In this document: positions 15,872 through 25,375 of the stretch, in pieces
How the letters are laid out: every line of letters begins with the position of its first letter
Position numbering within the stretch: position 1 is the stretch's first letter
NCBI GenBank assembly: GCA_963734685.1
Contig: CAVTIC010000007.1
Coordinates: forward strand, 806,001-870,000
Direction: 5' to 3'
Origin: JAOUEA01 sp963734685
Lineage (GTDB): Bacteria; Actinomycetota; UBA4738; HRBIN12
Length of the DNA: 64,000 bases
Made by a program: the position numbers and the translations under genes
The notes under the pieces: model-generated
Databases searched by the model: none
Told to the model about the DNA's origin: nothing
Seen by the model: the letters and a program-made list of their open reading frames with translations, nothing else

Positions 15872-17151
15872 CCGACACGGTGCGCACGGACGATCTCGAC
15901 CGCACGATCTTCTCGACGATACCCGAGGCGATCGATGAGATCCGGCGGGGTCGGATGGTGTTGGTCGTCGACGACGCTGATCGGGAGAACGAGGGCGACT
16001 TCATCATGGCCGCCGAGTCGTGCACGGCCGAGGCCGTGAACTTCATGGTCACCCACGGCCGAGGCATCGTGTGTCTCCCGTGCGCCGCGTGGCGTCTCGA
16101 CGAGCTCGGCATCCCGCAGATGGTGACCGAGACCACCGGCGGTCATGAAGCCGCGTTCACCGTGTCGATCGACTACCGCCATGGCACGTCGACGGGCACG
16201 AGTGCCCACGACCGCGCGATCACGGCGAAGGCCGTCACCGATCCCGGGGTGACCCCTCAGGACTTCCAGAAGCCGGGTCACGTGTTCCCCCTGCGCGCGA
16301 AGGACGGCGGGGTCTTGATGCGCGCGGGGCACACCGAGGCCGCCGTCGACCTCGCCACGATGGCGGGCATGTTCCCGGCCGGGGTGATCTGTGAGGTGAT
16401 GAACGACGACGGCACGATGGCCCGCATGCCGGAGCTGGTCCGGGTCGCACGTGAGCACGGCATGAAGCTCATCTCGATCGCCGAGATGATCGAGTACCGG
16501 CGTCATCGCGAGGTGCTGGTGCAACGCGTGGCGGAGGCCATGATCCCGACACCGTTCGGTGAGTTCCGCTCCTACGCGTACGAGAGCACGATCGACGGAC
16601 GGACCCACGTCGCGCTCGTGATGGGCGAGATCGGCGACGGCCGGGGTGTGCTCACGCGGGTGCACTCTGAATGCCTCACGGGCGACGTGTTCGGCTCGCT
16701 CCGGTGCGACTGCGGGGGACAGCTCGACCGTGCGATGGAGCTGATCGGCAAGGAGGGCCGCGGCGTCGTGCTCTATGTGCGAGGCCACGAGGGCCGTGCG
16801 ATCGGGCTCACCCACAAGCTGCGCGCCTACGAGCTGCAGGATCGGGGCCGCGATACGGTCGAGGCGAACATCGAGCTCGGCTTCCCGGCCGATCAACGCG
16901 AGTACGGCATCGGCGCGCAGATCCTGGTGGACCTCGGCGTGACCACGATGCGGTTGCTGACCAACAACCCCGACAAACGCGCCGGCCTCGAAGGCTACGG
17001 CCTCGCGATCGAGGACCGCCTGCCGTTGCAGGTCGACCCGACCCCCGAGAACATCGGGTACCTGCGCACGAAGCAGGAGAAGATGGGGCACCTCCTCGAC
17101 GTGCCCGAAGCCCGGTCCGACGTGGACGCCGACGCGGAGGCCCGTGCGTGA
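15868..17151 (+). CDS. ribBA: DHBP synthase / GTP cyclohydrolase II
   Basis: A two-domain enzyme that supplies both starting compounds of riboflavin synthesis. The N-terminal DHBP synthase (residues about 10-210) has DADRENEGDFIMAAE and the RHGTSTGTSAHDRA loop. The C-terminal GTP cyclohydrolase II has the zinc site RVHSECLTGDVFGSLRCDC and RGHEGRAIGL. 427 aa, both active sites complete. The stop overlaps the GTG of ribH. Confidence 0.96.
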   Translation: MTDTVRTDDLDRTIFSTIPEAIDEIRRGRMVLVVDDADRENEGDFIMAAESCTAEAVNFMVTHGRGIVCLPCAAWRLDELGIPQMVTETTGGHEAAFTVSIDYRHGTSTGTSAHDRAITAKAVTDPGVTPQDFQKPGHVFPLRAKDGGVLMRAGHTEAAVDLATMAGMFPAGVICEVMNDDGTMARMPELVRVAREHGMKLISIAEMIEYRRHREVLVQRVAEAMIPTPFGEFRSYAYESTIDGRTHVALVMGEIGDGRGVLTRVHSECLTGDVFGSLRCDCGGQLDRAMELIGKEGRGVVLYVRGHEGRAIGLTHKLRAYELQDRGRDTVEANIELGFPADQREYGIGAQILVDLGVTTMRLLTNNPDKRAGLEGYGLAIEDRLPLQVDPTPENIGYLRTKQEKMGHLLDVPEARSDVDADAEARA

Positions 17152-17633
17152 ACACGTTCGTCGGCGTGCACGACGGCTCGAACCGGCGCATCGCCGTGGT
17201 GGCTGCCAGGTTCAACGAGGTCGTGACCGCCCGGTTGGTGGAAGGCGCCGTTGCCGGCCTGGTGAAGCACGGTGTTGACGAGGGATCGATCGATGTCGCG
17301 TGGGTTCCCGGCGCCTTCGAGATCCCGCTCGTGGCGGACCGGTTCGCTCGATCGGGCCGCTACGACGCCGTCGTCTGTCTCGGAGCCGTGATCCGCGGCG
17401 AGACCGCGCATTTCGAGCTGGTGGCCAACGAGGCGGCCCGCGGGATCGCCGTCGTGATGCGTGAGACCGGCGTGCCGGTGATCTTCGAGGTGCTGGCGAC
17501 CGACGACCTCGCGCAGGCAGAGGCCCGAGCGGGCGGAGCGCACGGCAACAAGGGGTGGGAGGCGGCGGAGGCCGCGCTCGAGATGGCGTGGTTGCTCGAC
17601 CGCCTTCCCACGGGTGATGGTGGCGGGGGATGA
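17148..17633 (+). CDS. ribH: 6,7-dimethyl-8-ribityllumazine synthase
   Basis: Joins the DHBP-derived and pyrimidine precursors to make lumazine, the substrate of RibE. AARFNEVVTARLVEGA, VPGAFEIPLVADR, LGAVIRGETAHFE and the AHGNKGWEAAEAALEM end are conserved; the catalytic His lies in the RGETAHF segment. 161 aa. GTG at 17148 overlaps the ribBA stop (GTGA). Last gene of the riboswitch-controlled set, unless the cupin is included. Confidence 0.96.
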   Translation: MNTFVGVHDGSNRRIAVVAARFNEVVTARLVEGAVAGLVKHGVDEGSIDVAWVPGAFEIPLVADRFARSGRYDAVVCLGAVIRGETAHFELVANEAARGIAVVMRETGVPVIFEVLATDDLAQAEARAGGAHGNKGWEAAEAALEMAWLLDRLPTGDGGGG

Positions 17634-17655
17634 TGGTGGGCAGGGAGGTGTCCTG

Positions 17656-18006
17656 ATGCTCGTCGACAAACCCTGGGGGAAGGTCGCGACCTACGCCTTG
17701 AACCAGCCGTCGTCGGTGCGGGTGATCACGGTCGAGCCAGGTCAAGAAACGAGCGTCCACTACCACCGCATGCGCGACGAGATGTGGGTCGTGCTCGATC
17801 CGGGGCTCACGATCGAGATCGGGAACCGTGTCGTGGAGGCGCAGCCCGGGGAGGAGTTCATGATCCCCGCCGAGGAAACCCACCGCATCCGCTGCCTGGG
17901 CGTCACTCGAGGCCGCATCCTCGAGATCGCCTACGGATACACGACCGAGGACGACACGCAACGGCTCGAGGACGCGTACGGGCGTTCGCTCGAACCCGAC
18001 TGGTGA
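17656..18006 (+). CDS. Cupin domain protein (ManC C-terminal-like)
   Basis: A 116-residue single-domain cupin. The beta-barrel metal motif is visible as HYHRMRDEMWVVLDPGL and PGEEFMIPAEETHRI. It resembles the stand-alone C-terminal half of type II mannose-6-phosphate isomerases, but there is no nucleotidyltransferase half. The ATG at 17656 follows GGGAGG and lies 22 bases after the ribH stop, so it probably shares the rib transcript. The substrate is unknown. Confidence 0.85.
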   Translation: MLVDKPWGKVATYALNQPSSVRVITVEPGQETSVHYHRMRDEMWVVLDPGLTIEIGNRVVEAQPGEEFMIPAEETHRIRCLGVTRGRILEIAYGYTTEDDTQRLEDAYGRSLEPDW

Positions 18007-18033
18007 CCCCATGGTCGTCGACGCTTGCCTCCG

Positions 18034-18063
18034 TCGACACCGTTGGCTTCCGGCCCCTATACT
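18034..18063 (+). promoter_or_regulatory. Probable promoter of infC-rpmI-rplT
   Basis: TCGACA (18034-18039; one change from TTGACA), 18 bases, then TATACT (18058-18063). A leader of roughly 75 bases follows before the infC ribosome site. Confidence 0.6.
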
Positions 18064-18099
18064 TCCCGGCCCAGAAGTGCACGCACGTGTGTTCGCCAT

Positions 18100-18119
18100 G
18101 CACCGGGCATGCCCGGTGC
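18100..18119 (+). promoter_or_regulatory. Perfect 20-base palindrome in the infC leader
   Basis: GCACCGGGCA is followed directly by its reverse complement TGCCCGGTGC. As RNA it would form an 8-bp hairpin with a CATG loop, 12 bases before the infC ribosome site. There is no U-run, so it is more likely a regulatory leader hairpin or protein site than a finished terminator. Confidence 0.65.
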
Positions 18120-18146
18120 TCGTTCGTCTGTAGGAGGTGATGCGGG

Positions 18147-18857
18147 GTCTCAACCGATCCGCGAATCAACGACCGGATCCGCTCGCCCCAGGTGCGCCTG
18201 GTGGGGGCCGACGGCCAGCAGATCGGGGTGGTCGACACCCGTGAGGCGCTGCGTCAGGCTCAAGAGCTCGATCTGGATCTCGTCGAGGTGGCGCCGCAGG
18301 CCAATCCTCCCGTCTGCCGCATCATGGACTACGGGAAGTTCAAGTACGAGCGCGACGTCCGCCAGAAGGAAGCCCGAAGGAAGCAGTCGCGGAGCGGCCT
18401 GAAGGAGATCAAGTTCCGCCCCAAGATCGACCCGCACGACTACGCCACGAAGAAGGGGCACGTCGAGCGGTTCCTCAAGGCCGGCAACAAGGTCAAGGTC
18501 ACGATCATGTTCCGTGGGCGCGAGATGGCGCACACCGAACTCGGTCGCAAGATCCTCGACCGCCTCGTGGCCGACCTCGGCGAAACGATCGTGGTGGAGT
18601 CCTTCCCGAAGCAGGAAGGCCGCAACATGATCATGGTGATCGGGCCGAACAAGCGCTACGTCGAAGCGCAGGCCAAGGAGGCGGCGAAGCAGGCTCGCGA
18701 AGCCGAGCAGGCCGACGCCGCGCACGAGCCTGAGCCGCCGCAGGGCCGGTGGCCGCCGAAGCACTGGTGGCCGAGCCGAGCCGGTCGCGGCGCCCGGCGA
18801 ACCGGTGGTAGAGACCCCCGCATCGAACCACGAAGGATGACGCGATGCCGAAGATGA
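18147..18857 (+). CDS. infC: Translation initiation factor IF-3 (start codon abnormal)
   Basis: IF-3 binds the 30S subunit and checks start-codon choice. Conserved segments are RINDRIRSPQVRLVG, PVCRIMDYGKFKYE, KEIKFRPKIDPHDY and EGRNMIMVIGP. The frame has no ATG/GTG/TTG between a stop at 18138 and GTG 18192, which is inside the conserved N-terminus. A perfect AGGAGGTGAT (18132-18141) points to a start near 18147, where the codon is GTC; in other actinobacteria the matching codon is often the rare ATC/ATT type used for self-control. Alternatively one G too many in CGGGG (18143-18147 region) would put ATG 18140 in frame. The C-terminal tail (GRWPPKHWWPSR) looks frame-shifted. Confidence 0.9.
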   Translation, partial: VSTDPRINDRIRSPQVRLVGADGQQIGVVDTREALRQAQELDLDLVEVAPQANPPVCRIMDYGKFKYERDVRQKEARRKQSRSGLKEIKFRPKIDPHDYATKKGHVERFLKAGNKVKVTIMFRGREMAHTELGRKILDRLVADLGETIVVESFPKQEGRNMIMVIGPNKRYVEAQAKEAAKQAREAEQADAAHEPEPPQGRWPPKHWWPSRAGRGARRTGGRDPRIEPRRMTRCRR

Positions 18858-19039
18858 AGAGCCATAGCGCCACCACGAAGCGCTTCCGCGTGACGCGCAA
18901 GGGCAAGGTGCTGCACCGCAAGGCCACCGGCAACCACATGCTCACGAAGAAGAGCGGCGGTCAGCGCCGCCGCGTCGAGGGCATGGCCGAGGTCAGTGCC
19001 GAGAAGAAGAAGATCAAGCGACTGCTGGGGAAGGCCTGA
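18845..19039 (+). CDS. rpmI: 50S ribosomal protein L35
   Basis: A small basic ribosomal protein of 64 aa beginning MPKMKSHSATTKRF and containing KRFRVTRKGKVLHRKA, as usual for L35. It starts within the last bases of the infC reading frame as given (whose tail may be shifted) and stands three bases before rplT. Confidence 0.96.
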   Translation: MPKMKSHSATTKRFRVTRKGKVLHRKATGNHMLTKKSGGQRRRVEGMAEVSAEKKKIKRLLGKA

Positions 19040-19042
19040 GCC

Positions 19043-19405
19043 ATGGCGCGAGTCAAACGATCCGTCCACGCCAAGAAGAAGCGCCGTGAGGTACTCGCGA
19101 AGGCCAAGGGATACACGGGCACCCGCCGCAAGCGGTACCGCGCCGCCAAGGAACAGGTCATGCACTCAGGCATGTACGCCTACCGCGACCGCCGAGACCG
19201 CAAGGCCCAGTTCCGCCGGCTGTGGATCGCGCGGATCAACGCCGCCGTCCGTCCCCACGGCATGTCGTACTCGCGGTTCATCAACGGGCTCAAGGTCGCC
19301 GGGGTGGAGGTCGACCGCAAGATCCTCGCCGACCTCGCCGTGCACGACCCCGCCGCCTTCGCGGCGCTCGTCGAGCGAGCGAAGGCTGCCTCGCCGGCGG
19401 CCTGA
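19043..19405 (+). CDS. rplT: 50S ribosomal protein L20
   Basis: L20 is an early assembly protein of the 50S subunit and in several bacteria represses the infC-rpmI-rplT operon through the leader. MARVKRSVHAKKKR and AKGYTGTRRKRYRAAKEQV are conserved. 120 aa. It ends the ribosomal cluster; a SpoU-type methyltransferase gene follows, as in mycobacteria. Confidence 0.97.
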   Translation: MARVKRSVHAKKKRREVLAKAKGYTGTRRKRYRAAKEQVMHSGMYAYRDRRDRKAQFRRLWIARINAAVRPHGMSYSRFINGLKVAGVEVDRKILADLAVHDPAAFAALVERAKAASPAA

Positions 19406-19439
19406 ACGCCGGGTCGCGCCCGAGGCTCGGGGGGCCCCA

Positions 19440-20882
19440 GTGCTGACGTCCGCGAAGAATCCGAAGGTCGCCGTCGCCGCACGACTCCGCAAACGCGCGT
19501 TCCGCGAGCAGGACCGACGGTTCCTCGTCGAAGGTGCTCAGGCCGTGCGCGAGGCACTCCAGGGCGGCGCGCTCCGCACGCTGTTCACGGCCGACGAACA
19601 CGATCCGCTCGCGGTTCGCGCACGACAGGCGGGGATCGAGACCCTCCACGTCACCGAGGATGTGGTGCGGCGACTGACCTCGACCGTGACGCCGCAGGCG
19701 CTCGTCGGGGTCGCCGACCATCTCGACGTCGACCTCCACTCCGCGCTCGACGACGTCGGCCACGACTCGGAGGGTCCCTGCTTCGCCCTGTTGCACGAAG
19801 TACGAGATCCCGGGAACGCGGGCACCGTGCTGCGGTCCGCCGATGCGGTGGGCGCGAGCGGCGTCGTGTTCACCGAAGGCTCGGTCGATGTCTACAACGC
19901 GAAGACGGTGCGGGCGTCCGCCGGATCGATCTTCCATCTGCCGGTGGTCCGAGGGGTCGACACGCTCGAGGCGATCGAGCTGTCCCAGAACCACGGGGTC
20001 CGGGTGTTGGCCATGAGTGCGGACGGTACGACCGACCTCTATCGGACCGACCTCTCGGGGTCGGTCGCGTTCCTCTTCGGCAACGAGGCCCAGGGTCTAC
20101 CCTCCGCGGTCGTCGATGCGGCGGACGCCACCGTGCGCGTGCCGCAGTCCGGACTCGCCGAGTCGCTCAACCTCGCGGCGGCAGCGACGGTATGCCTGTT
20201 CGAGTGGCAGCGACGCCGGATGCGATCCGGGGAGGCGCTCGAGAGCATCATCGCCGCGGCGGCGCATGACATCCGGTCGCCCCTCACCGCGATGAAAGGA
20301 TTCGGCTACGCGCTCGAGACGCGTTGGGACGCGATGACCGAGGATCAGCGAAGCCTGATGCTGCGCGGCATCGTGCACGACGCCGACCGCATGGACACGA
20401 TCCTCCGGCAGTTGGTCGACGCCGCTCGCGTGGTCGGCGGCAACCTCGAGACGTTCCGGGAGCAGGTCGACGTGGCGGAGCTGGTGGGCTCGGTCACCGA
20501 CAGCCTCGCCCGCGATCCCGATCACCCGGCGCTGGAATGGCACGGCGACCCGGTCACGGTGTTCGTGGATCCCGCTCGGGTGAGGACCGCGCTGCTCGCG
20601 TTCTGTGGATCGCTCGTCTGGTGGGGCACCGAAGGTCCGATCCGCGTGGAGGCCTCGCTCGAAGGCAGGACCTTGCATCTCTCGGCGTCTCGCCTGGCTG
20701 GTCTGGCGCCCGAAGCCGTGGAAGGCCTCTTCGTGCCCCGCCGAGCCGGGGAGGGTGCGGGCAGCAAGATCGGCCTCTTCGTGGCGCGGGGGGTGGCGGA
20801 GGCGCAGGGAGGTCGGTGTTGGGGGACCGTGGTCGAAGGGCGGCTGGCGTTCCACCTCGAACTGCCCGCCGGCCCCGGGTAG
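19440..20882 (+). CDS. SpoU/TrmH RNA methyltransferase fused to a histidine-kinase-like module
   Basis: Residues 1-258 form a SpoU-family RNA 2'-O-methyltransferase: LTSAKNPKVAVAARL, HEVRDPGNAGTVLRSADA (motif 1), AFLFGNEAQGLP (motif 2) and PQSGLAESLNLAAAA (motif 3 with the knot). After only a few residues the same frame enters a HisKA domain, AAAAHDIRSPLTAMKGF, with the phospho-acceptor His at about residue 276. A HATPase-like end follows (GEGAGSKIGLFVARGVAEAQGG), but its Asn box reads ALLAFCGSLVWW and the DxGxG box is missing, so ATP binding is doubtful. No stop separates the parts; ATG at 20220 could start a separate kinase. GTG start at 19440. Target rRNA or tRNA unknown. Confidence 0.82.
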   Translation: MLTSAKNPKVAVAARLRKRAFREQDRRFLVEGAQAVREALQGGALRTLFTADEHDPLAVRARQAGIETLHVTEDVVRRLTSTVTPQALVGVADHLDVDLHSALDDVGHDSEGPCFALLHEVRDPGNAGTVLRSADAVGASGVVFTEGSVDVYNAKTVRASAGSIFHLPVVRGVDTLEAIELSQNHGVRVLAMSADGTTDLYRTDLSGSVAFLFGNEAQGLPSAVVDAADATVRVPQSGLAESLNLAAAATVCLFEWQRRRMRSGEALESIIAAAAHDIRSPLTAMKGFGYALETRWDAMTEDQRSLMLRGIVHDADRMDTILRQLVDAARVVGGNLETFREQVDVAELVGSVTDSLARDPDHPALEWHGDPVTVFVDPARVRTALLAFCGSLVWWGTEGPIRVEASLEGRTLHLSASRLAGLAPEAVEGLFVPRRAGEGAGSKIGLFVARGVAEAQGGRCWGTVVEGRLAFHLELPAGPG

Positions 20883-20929
20883 CGTTCGCCGCGGCCTGCG
20901 TCGGACCGGCCGGTAGACTCTGGCCCCTG

Positions 20930-21985
20930 ATGGACCCCGAGGAGATGCTCCGTTCTCTGATCGCCGAACGGGATCGTGGCGTCGCGGCGTTCGAGGGAGC
21001 CGCGACGCTCGACGAGCTCGAAGCAGCCCAGGTCGACGTGATGGGCCGGAAGTCGCCCTTCAGCGCGATCCAGAAGTCGCTCGGCGGCCTCGACCCCGAC
21101 GACCGCCGGCGAGTGGGTCAGCTCGTGAACGAGGTGCGCACCGCGCTCCGGCAGGCGCAGGACGCGCGGCGTGAGGCGCTGGAACTCCTCGCCGAGGACG
21201 CGTTGCTCGACGCCGACCGCATCGACATGTCGCTGCCGGGGCGGGTTCCCAAGCTCGGCTCCTACCATCCCCTGACGATCGTGGAGCGCCAGATCATCGA
21301 CGTGTTCACGAGCCTGGGGTTCCGGGTCGCCGAAGGGCCGGAGGTCGAGGACGACTGGCACAACTTCCAGGCGCTGAACATCCCCCCCGATCACCCGGCC
21401 CGCACGATGAAGGACTCGTTGTACGTCAGCGTGCCGGGTCACCCGGAGTTGCTGCTTCGAACCGAGACCTCTGCCGTGCAGGTCCGCACGATGCAGTCGC
21501 AGCCGCCCCCCGTGTTCGTGGTTGCGCCCGGGCGTTGCTATCGGCGCGAGACGCCCGATCCGACGCACCTCCCGGTCTTCCATCAGGTCGAGGGGTTGGC
21601 GGTCGACGAGGGCATCACGTTCGCCGACCTCAAGGGCACGCTCGAGGTCATGGCCAAGGCTCTGTTCGGCGAGCGACGGCGGGTACGACTCGGCCCAGCC
21701 TTCTTCCCGTTCGTCGAGCCCGGGTGCGAGGTCGGCGTCTCGTGCTTCAAGTGTGACGGTGAAGGGTGCCGCGTCTGCGGCACCGGGTGGATCGAGCTCC
21801 TCGGCGCGGGCATGGTGCACCCGGTCGTGCTCGAGAACTGCGGCTACGATCCCGAGCGGTACACCGGGTTCGCCTTCGGCCTCGGCATCGAGCGGGTCGC
21901 TCTGCTCCGGTACGAGATCCCCGACATCCGCATGCTCGTCGACGGTGACGTGCGCTTCCTCGAACAGTTCCAGGGGGTCGCATGA
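20930..21985 (+). CDS. pheS: Phenylalanine--tRNA ligase alpha subunit
   Basis: Charges tRNA-Phe as an alpha2-beta2 complex with PheT. The N-terminal coiled coil is followed by the class II core: HPLTIVERQIIDVF, motif 2 region TSAVQVRTMQ and GRCYRRE, and motif 3 FAFGLGIERVALLRY. 351 aa. A -10-like TAGACT (20914-20919) ends ten bases before the ATG. The stop overlaps the pheT start (ATGA). Confidence 0.96.
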   Translation: MDPEEMLRSLIAERDRGVAAFEGAATLDELEAAQVDVMGRKSPFSAIQKSLGGLDPDDRRRVGQLVNEVRTALRQAQDARREALELLAEDALLDADRIDMSLPGRVPKLGSYHPLTIVERQIIDVFTSLGFRVAEGPEVEDDWHNFQALNIPPDHPARTMKDSLYVSVPGHPELLLRTETSAVQVRTMQSQPPPVFVVAPGRCYRRETPDPTHLPVFHQVEGLAVDEGITFADLKGTLEVMAKALFGERRRVRLGPAFFPFVEPGCEVGVSCFKCDGEGCRVCGTGWIELLGAGMVHPVVLENCGYDPERYTGFAFGLGIERVALLRYEIPDIRMLVDGDVRFLEQFQGVA

Positions 21986-24361
21986 GGATCGTCTGGTCCT
22001 GGTTGCGCGAGTTCTGCCCCACCGAGCACACCGCGAGCGAGCTCGCCGATCGGCTCACGCTGCACGGCGTGAAGGTCGAGGAGGTGCTGCGGCCGTGGCA
22101 GGGCGTCCAGGGCGTGGTGGTGGCGCGGGTGGTGAAGGTCGAGGACCACCCGAACTCCGACACGCTGACCGTGGTGACCCTCGACGACGGAGCGGGAGAG
22201 CACGTCGTCTGTGCCGGGATCCGCAACTACGAGCGCGGGCGACCTCGTGCCCTGGGCGCCGCCTGGCTCGCGGGTACCCGTCCTGCCGGAGCCGCTGGCT
22301 CCGCGCACGCTGCGTGGGGTGATGTCGAACGGCATGCTGTGCTCTCCGCGGGAGCTTGCGATCGCCGACGTGCACACGGGCATCCTGGTGCTCAACGACG
22401 AGCGGGTCGTCGTGGGCGACGATCTCGTCGGAGCTCTCGGCCTGGACGATGAGGTCCTCGACATCGAGGTCGAGCCGAACCGCCCCGACTTCCTGAACGT
22501 GATCGGGGTGGCGCGTGAGGTGGCCGCGCTCACGGGTACGCCGATCCTCGACGCGCTGCCGGCGATCGATGAGATCGACGAGCCGGCCGAGGGCATCGCG
22601 TCGGTCCGCGTCGACGCCCTCGACGCCTGTCCTCGCTACGTCGCCCGTGTGATCCGCGGACTGGGGGAGGGGAAGACCCCTGTCCGCGTGCAGGCCCGGC
22701 TGACGGCGAGCGGTATGCGGCCGATCTCGCCCGTGGTCGATGCGACGAACTACACCATGCTCGAGCTCGGTCAGCCGCTGCACGCGTTCGACCTGCGTCG
22801 GTTGGAGGGGCCCGGCATCGTGGTGCGCCGCGCGCTCGACGGGGAACGGATCACGACGCTCGACGACGTGGAGCGGGTGCTCAACGAGGAGGACCTCCTG
22901 ATCTGCGACGTCGAGCGCCCCGTCGCGATCGGCGGGGTGATGGGTGGAGCGACGTCGGAGGTGAGCGAGACCACGACCGACGTCCTGCTGGAATCCGCGT
23001 ACTTCACGAGGACGGGTGTCCTGCGGACCGCGCGCCGGCTGGAGCTCCACACCGAGGCGTCTCACCGGTTCGAGCGCGGAACCGATCCCGAAGGCCTCGA
23101 AGCGGCGGCCGCTCGGTGCGCGCAGCTGATGACGGAGTGGGCAGGTGGCACGGTGGCACGCGGGGTCACCGCGGCGGGCGATGCGCCGCCCCGGCGATGG
23201 GTCTCGATGCGACCCAGCCGTGCGACCGCGTTGCTGGGGTACGAGATAGCGCCTGCCGACGTGGAGGCCTCGTTCGACCGGCTGCGGATGGCCCATCGGC
23301 GCCGCGGTGAGGATGCGATCGAGGTCGAGGTGCCCGGCTACCGGGTGGACATCGAGCGCGAGGTCGACCTGATCGAGGAGGTTGCGCGGCTGCTCGGCTA
23401 CGATCGCATCGGCTCGGAGGTGCCTGCCATCGGCCAGGCCGGGGGGGTGCCGCGGGAGTATGCGTTCCAGGGGCGGGTGCGCGACGCGTTGGTGCGCGCC
23501 GGACTCCGTGAGGTGCGCCTGATGACGTTCGCATCGCACGAGGACCTCACGATGACCGGCCACGACGATGCCGTACCGGTCGCCAACCCGCTGCAGGAGG
23601 ACGAAGGGTTCCTGCGCACGCGCCTCCTCCCCGGGCTCGTCCGCGCCGTCGCACGGAACCAGGCCTGGGGCGTCACCGATGTCGCGATCTTCGAGACCGG
23701 TACCGTGTTCCGGCTCGCCGACGACGTGATCGAGCACCAGCACGTGGCGTTCGCGCTCGCCGGGTCGGCGCAGGAAGGATGGCACGCCTCCGCCCGCTCC
23801 TACGACGCCTTCGACGCCACCGGTGTCGTCGGCGCCCTGATGTCCGAGTTGGGGGTTCGGGACTGGAGCCTGGGCGATCCGCCAGGGCGGCCCTTCCACC
23901 CAGGCCGCTCCGCCCAGGTGTTGCTCGACGGGGCGCCGATCGGCGTCGTCGGCGAGCTGCACCCGGGGTCGGCCGCCGGCCACGAGATCGACGGCCGGGT
24001 GGCTGCGGGCGAGTTGGCGCTCGACGCGCTCCTCACGGCGGCTGAGGGCTCGATGGTGGTGACCGAGGTGCCGCGCTACCCGCCCGTGCGTCGGGACCTC
24101 GCGTTCATCGTTCCGGACGAGGCGCCGGCCGGGGCCGTGCAGGCGGCCCTCGAAGAGACCGCTGGTGACCTCCTGGGCCGGTGCGTGCTGTTCGACGTCT
24201 TCCGAGGGGCCCCGCTGGATCCCGGCACGAAGAGCCTCGCGTTCACGGTCGATCTCCGCGCGTCCGACCGCACGCTCACCGGAGAGGAGATCGAGCCGGT
24301 CGTCTCGGCGATCGTGGAGCGTTTGCGGGGGTCGTTCGGAGCGGAGCTGCGGGCCGGCTGA
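21982..24361 (+). CDS. pheT: Phenylalanine--tRNA ligase beta subunit (frameshifted)
   Basis: The beta subunit binds tRNA and edits mischarged tyrosine. The N-terminal EMAP/tRNA-binding domain (VEDHPNSDTLTVVTLDDG) is in the first frame; from about 22236 the continuation GDLVPWAPPGS and MSNGMLCSPREL is in another frame, so one extra base lies near 22230-22240. B3/B4 (EVEPNRPDFLNVIGVAREV), B5 and the C-terminal ferredoxin-like anticodon domain (RYPPVRRDLAF, LAFTVDLRASDRTLT) follow without further breaks. About 792 aa when repaired. I infer an assembly error. Confidence 0.93.
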
Positions 24362-24434
24362 GGCTCCGGACGAGCGTGACGCCACTGCTGGCCCGCCGCC
24401 GGCCGACCGCTGGCTCGGCCTCGGTCGTTGCCGA

Positions 24435-24440
24435 TAGACT
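24435..24440 (+). promoter_or_regulatory. -10 box of argF (leaderless)
   Basis: TAGACT ends six bases before the GTG start of argF, so transcription would begin at or on the start codon. No clear -35 is seen. Confidence 0.5.
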
Positions 24441-24446
24441 CGCGCC

Positions 24447-25367
<921 letters not shown>

Positions 25368-25375
25368 GGCGGCCC

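Noticed and set aside
18996..19439. Upstream extension of the SpoU-kinase frame by 148 residues
   Set aside because: It runs antiparallel in codon sense through rpmI and rplT and has no conserved sequence; GTG 19440 fits the methyltransferase start.
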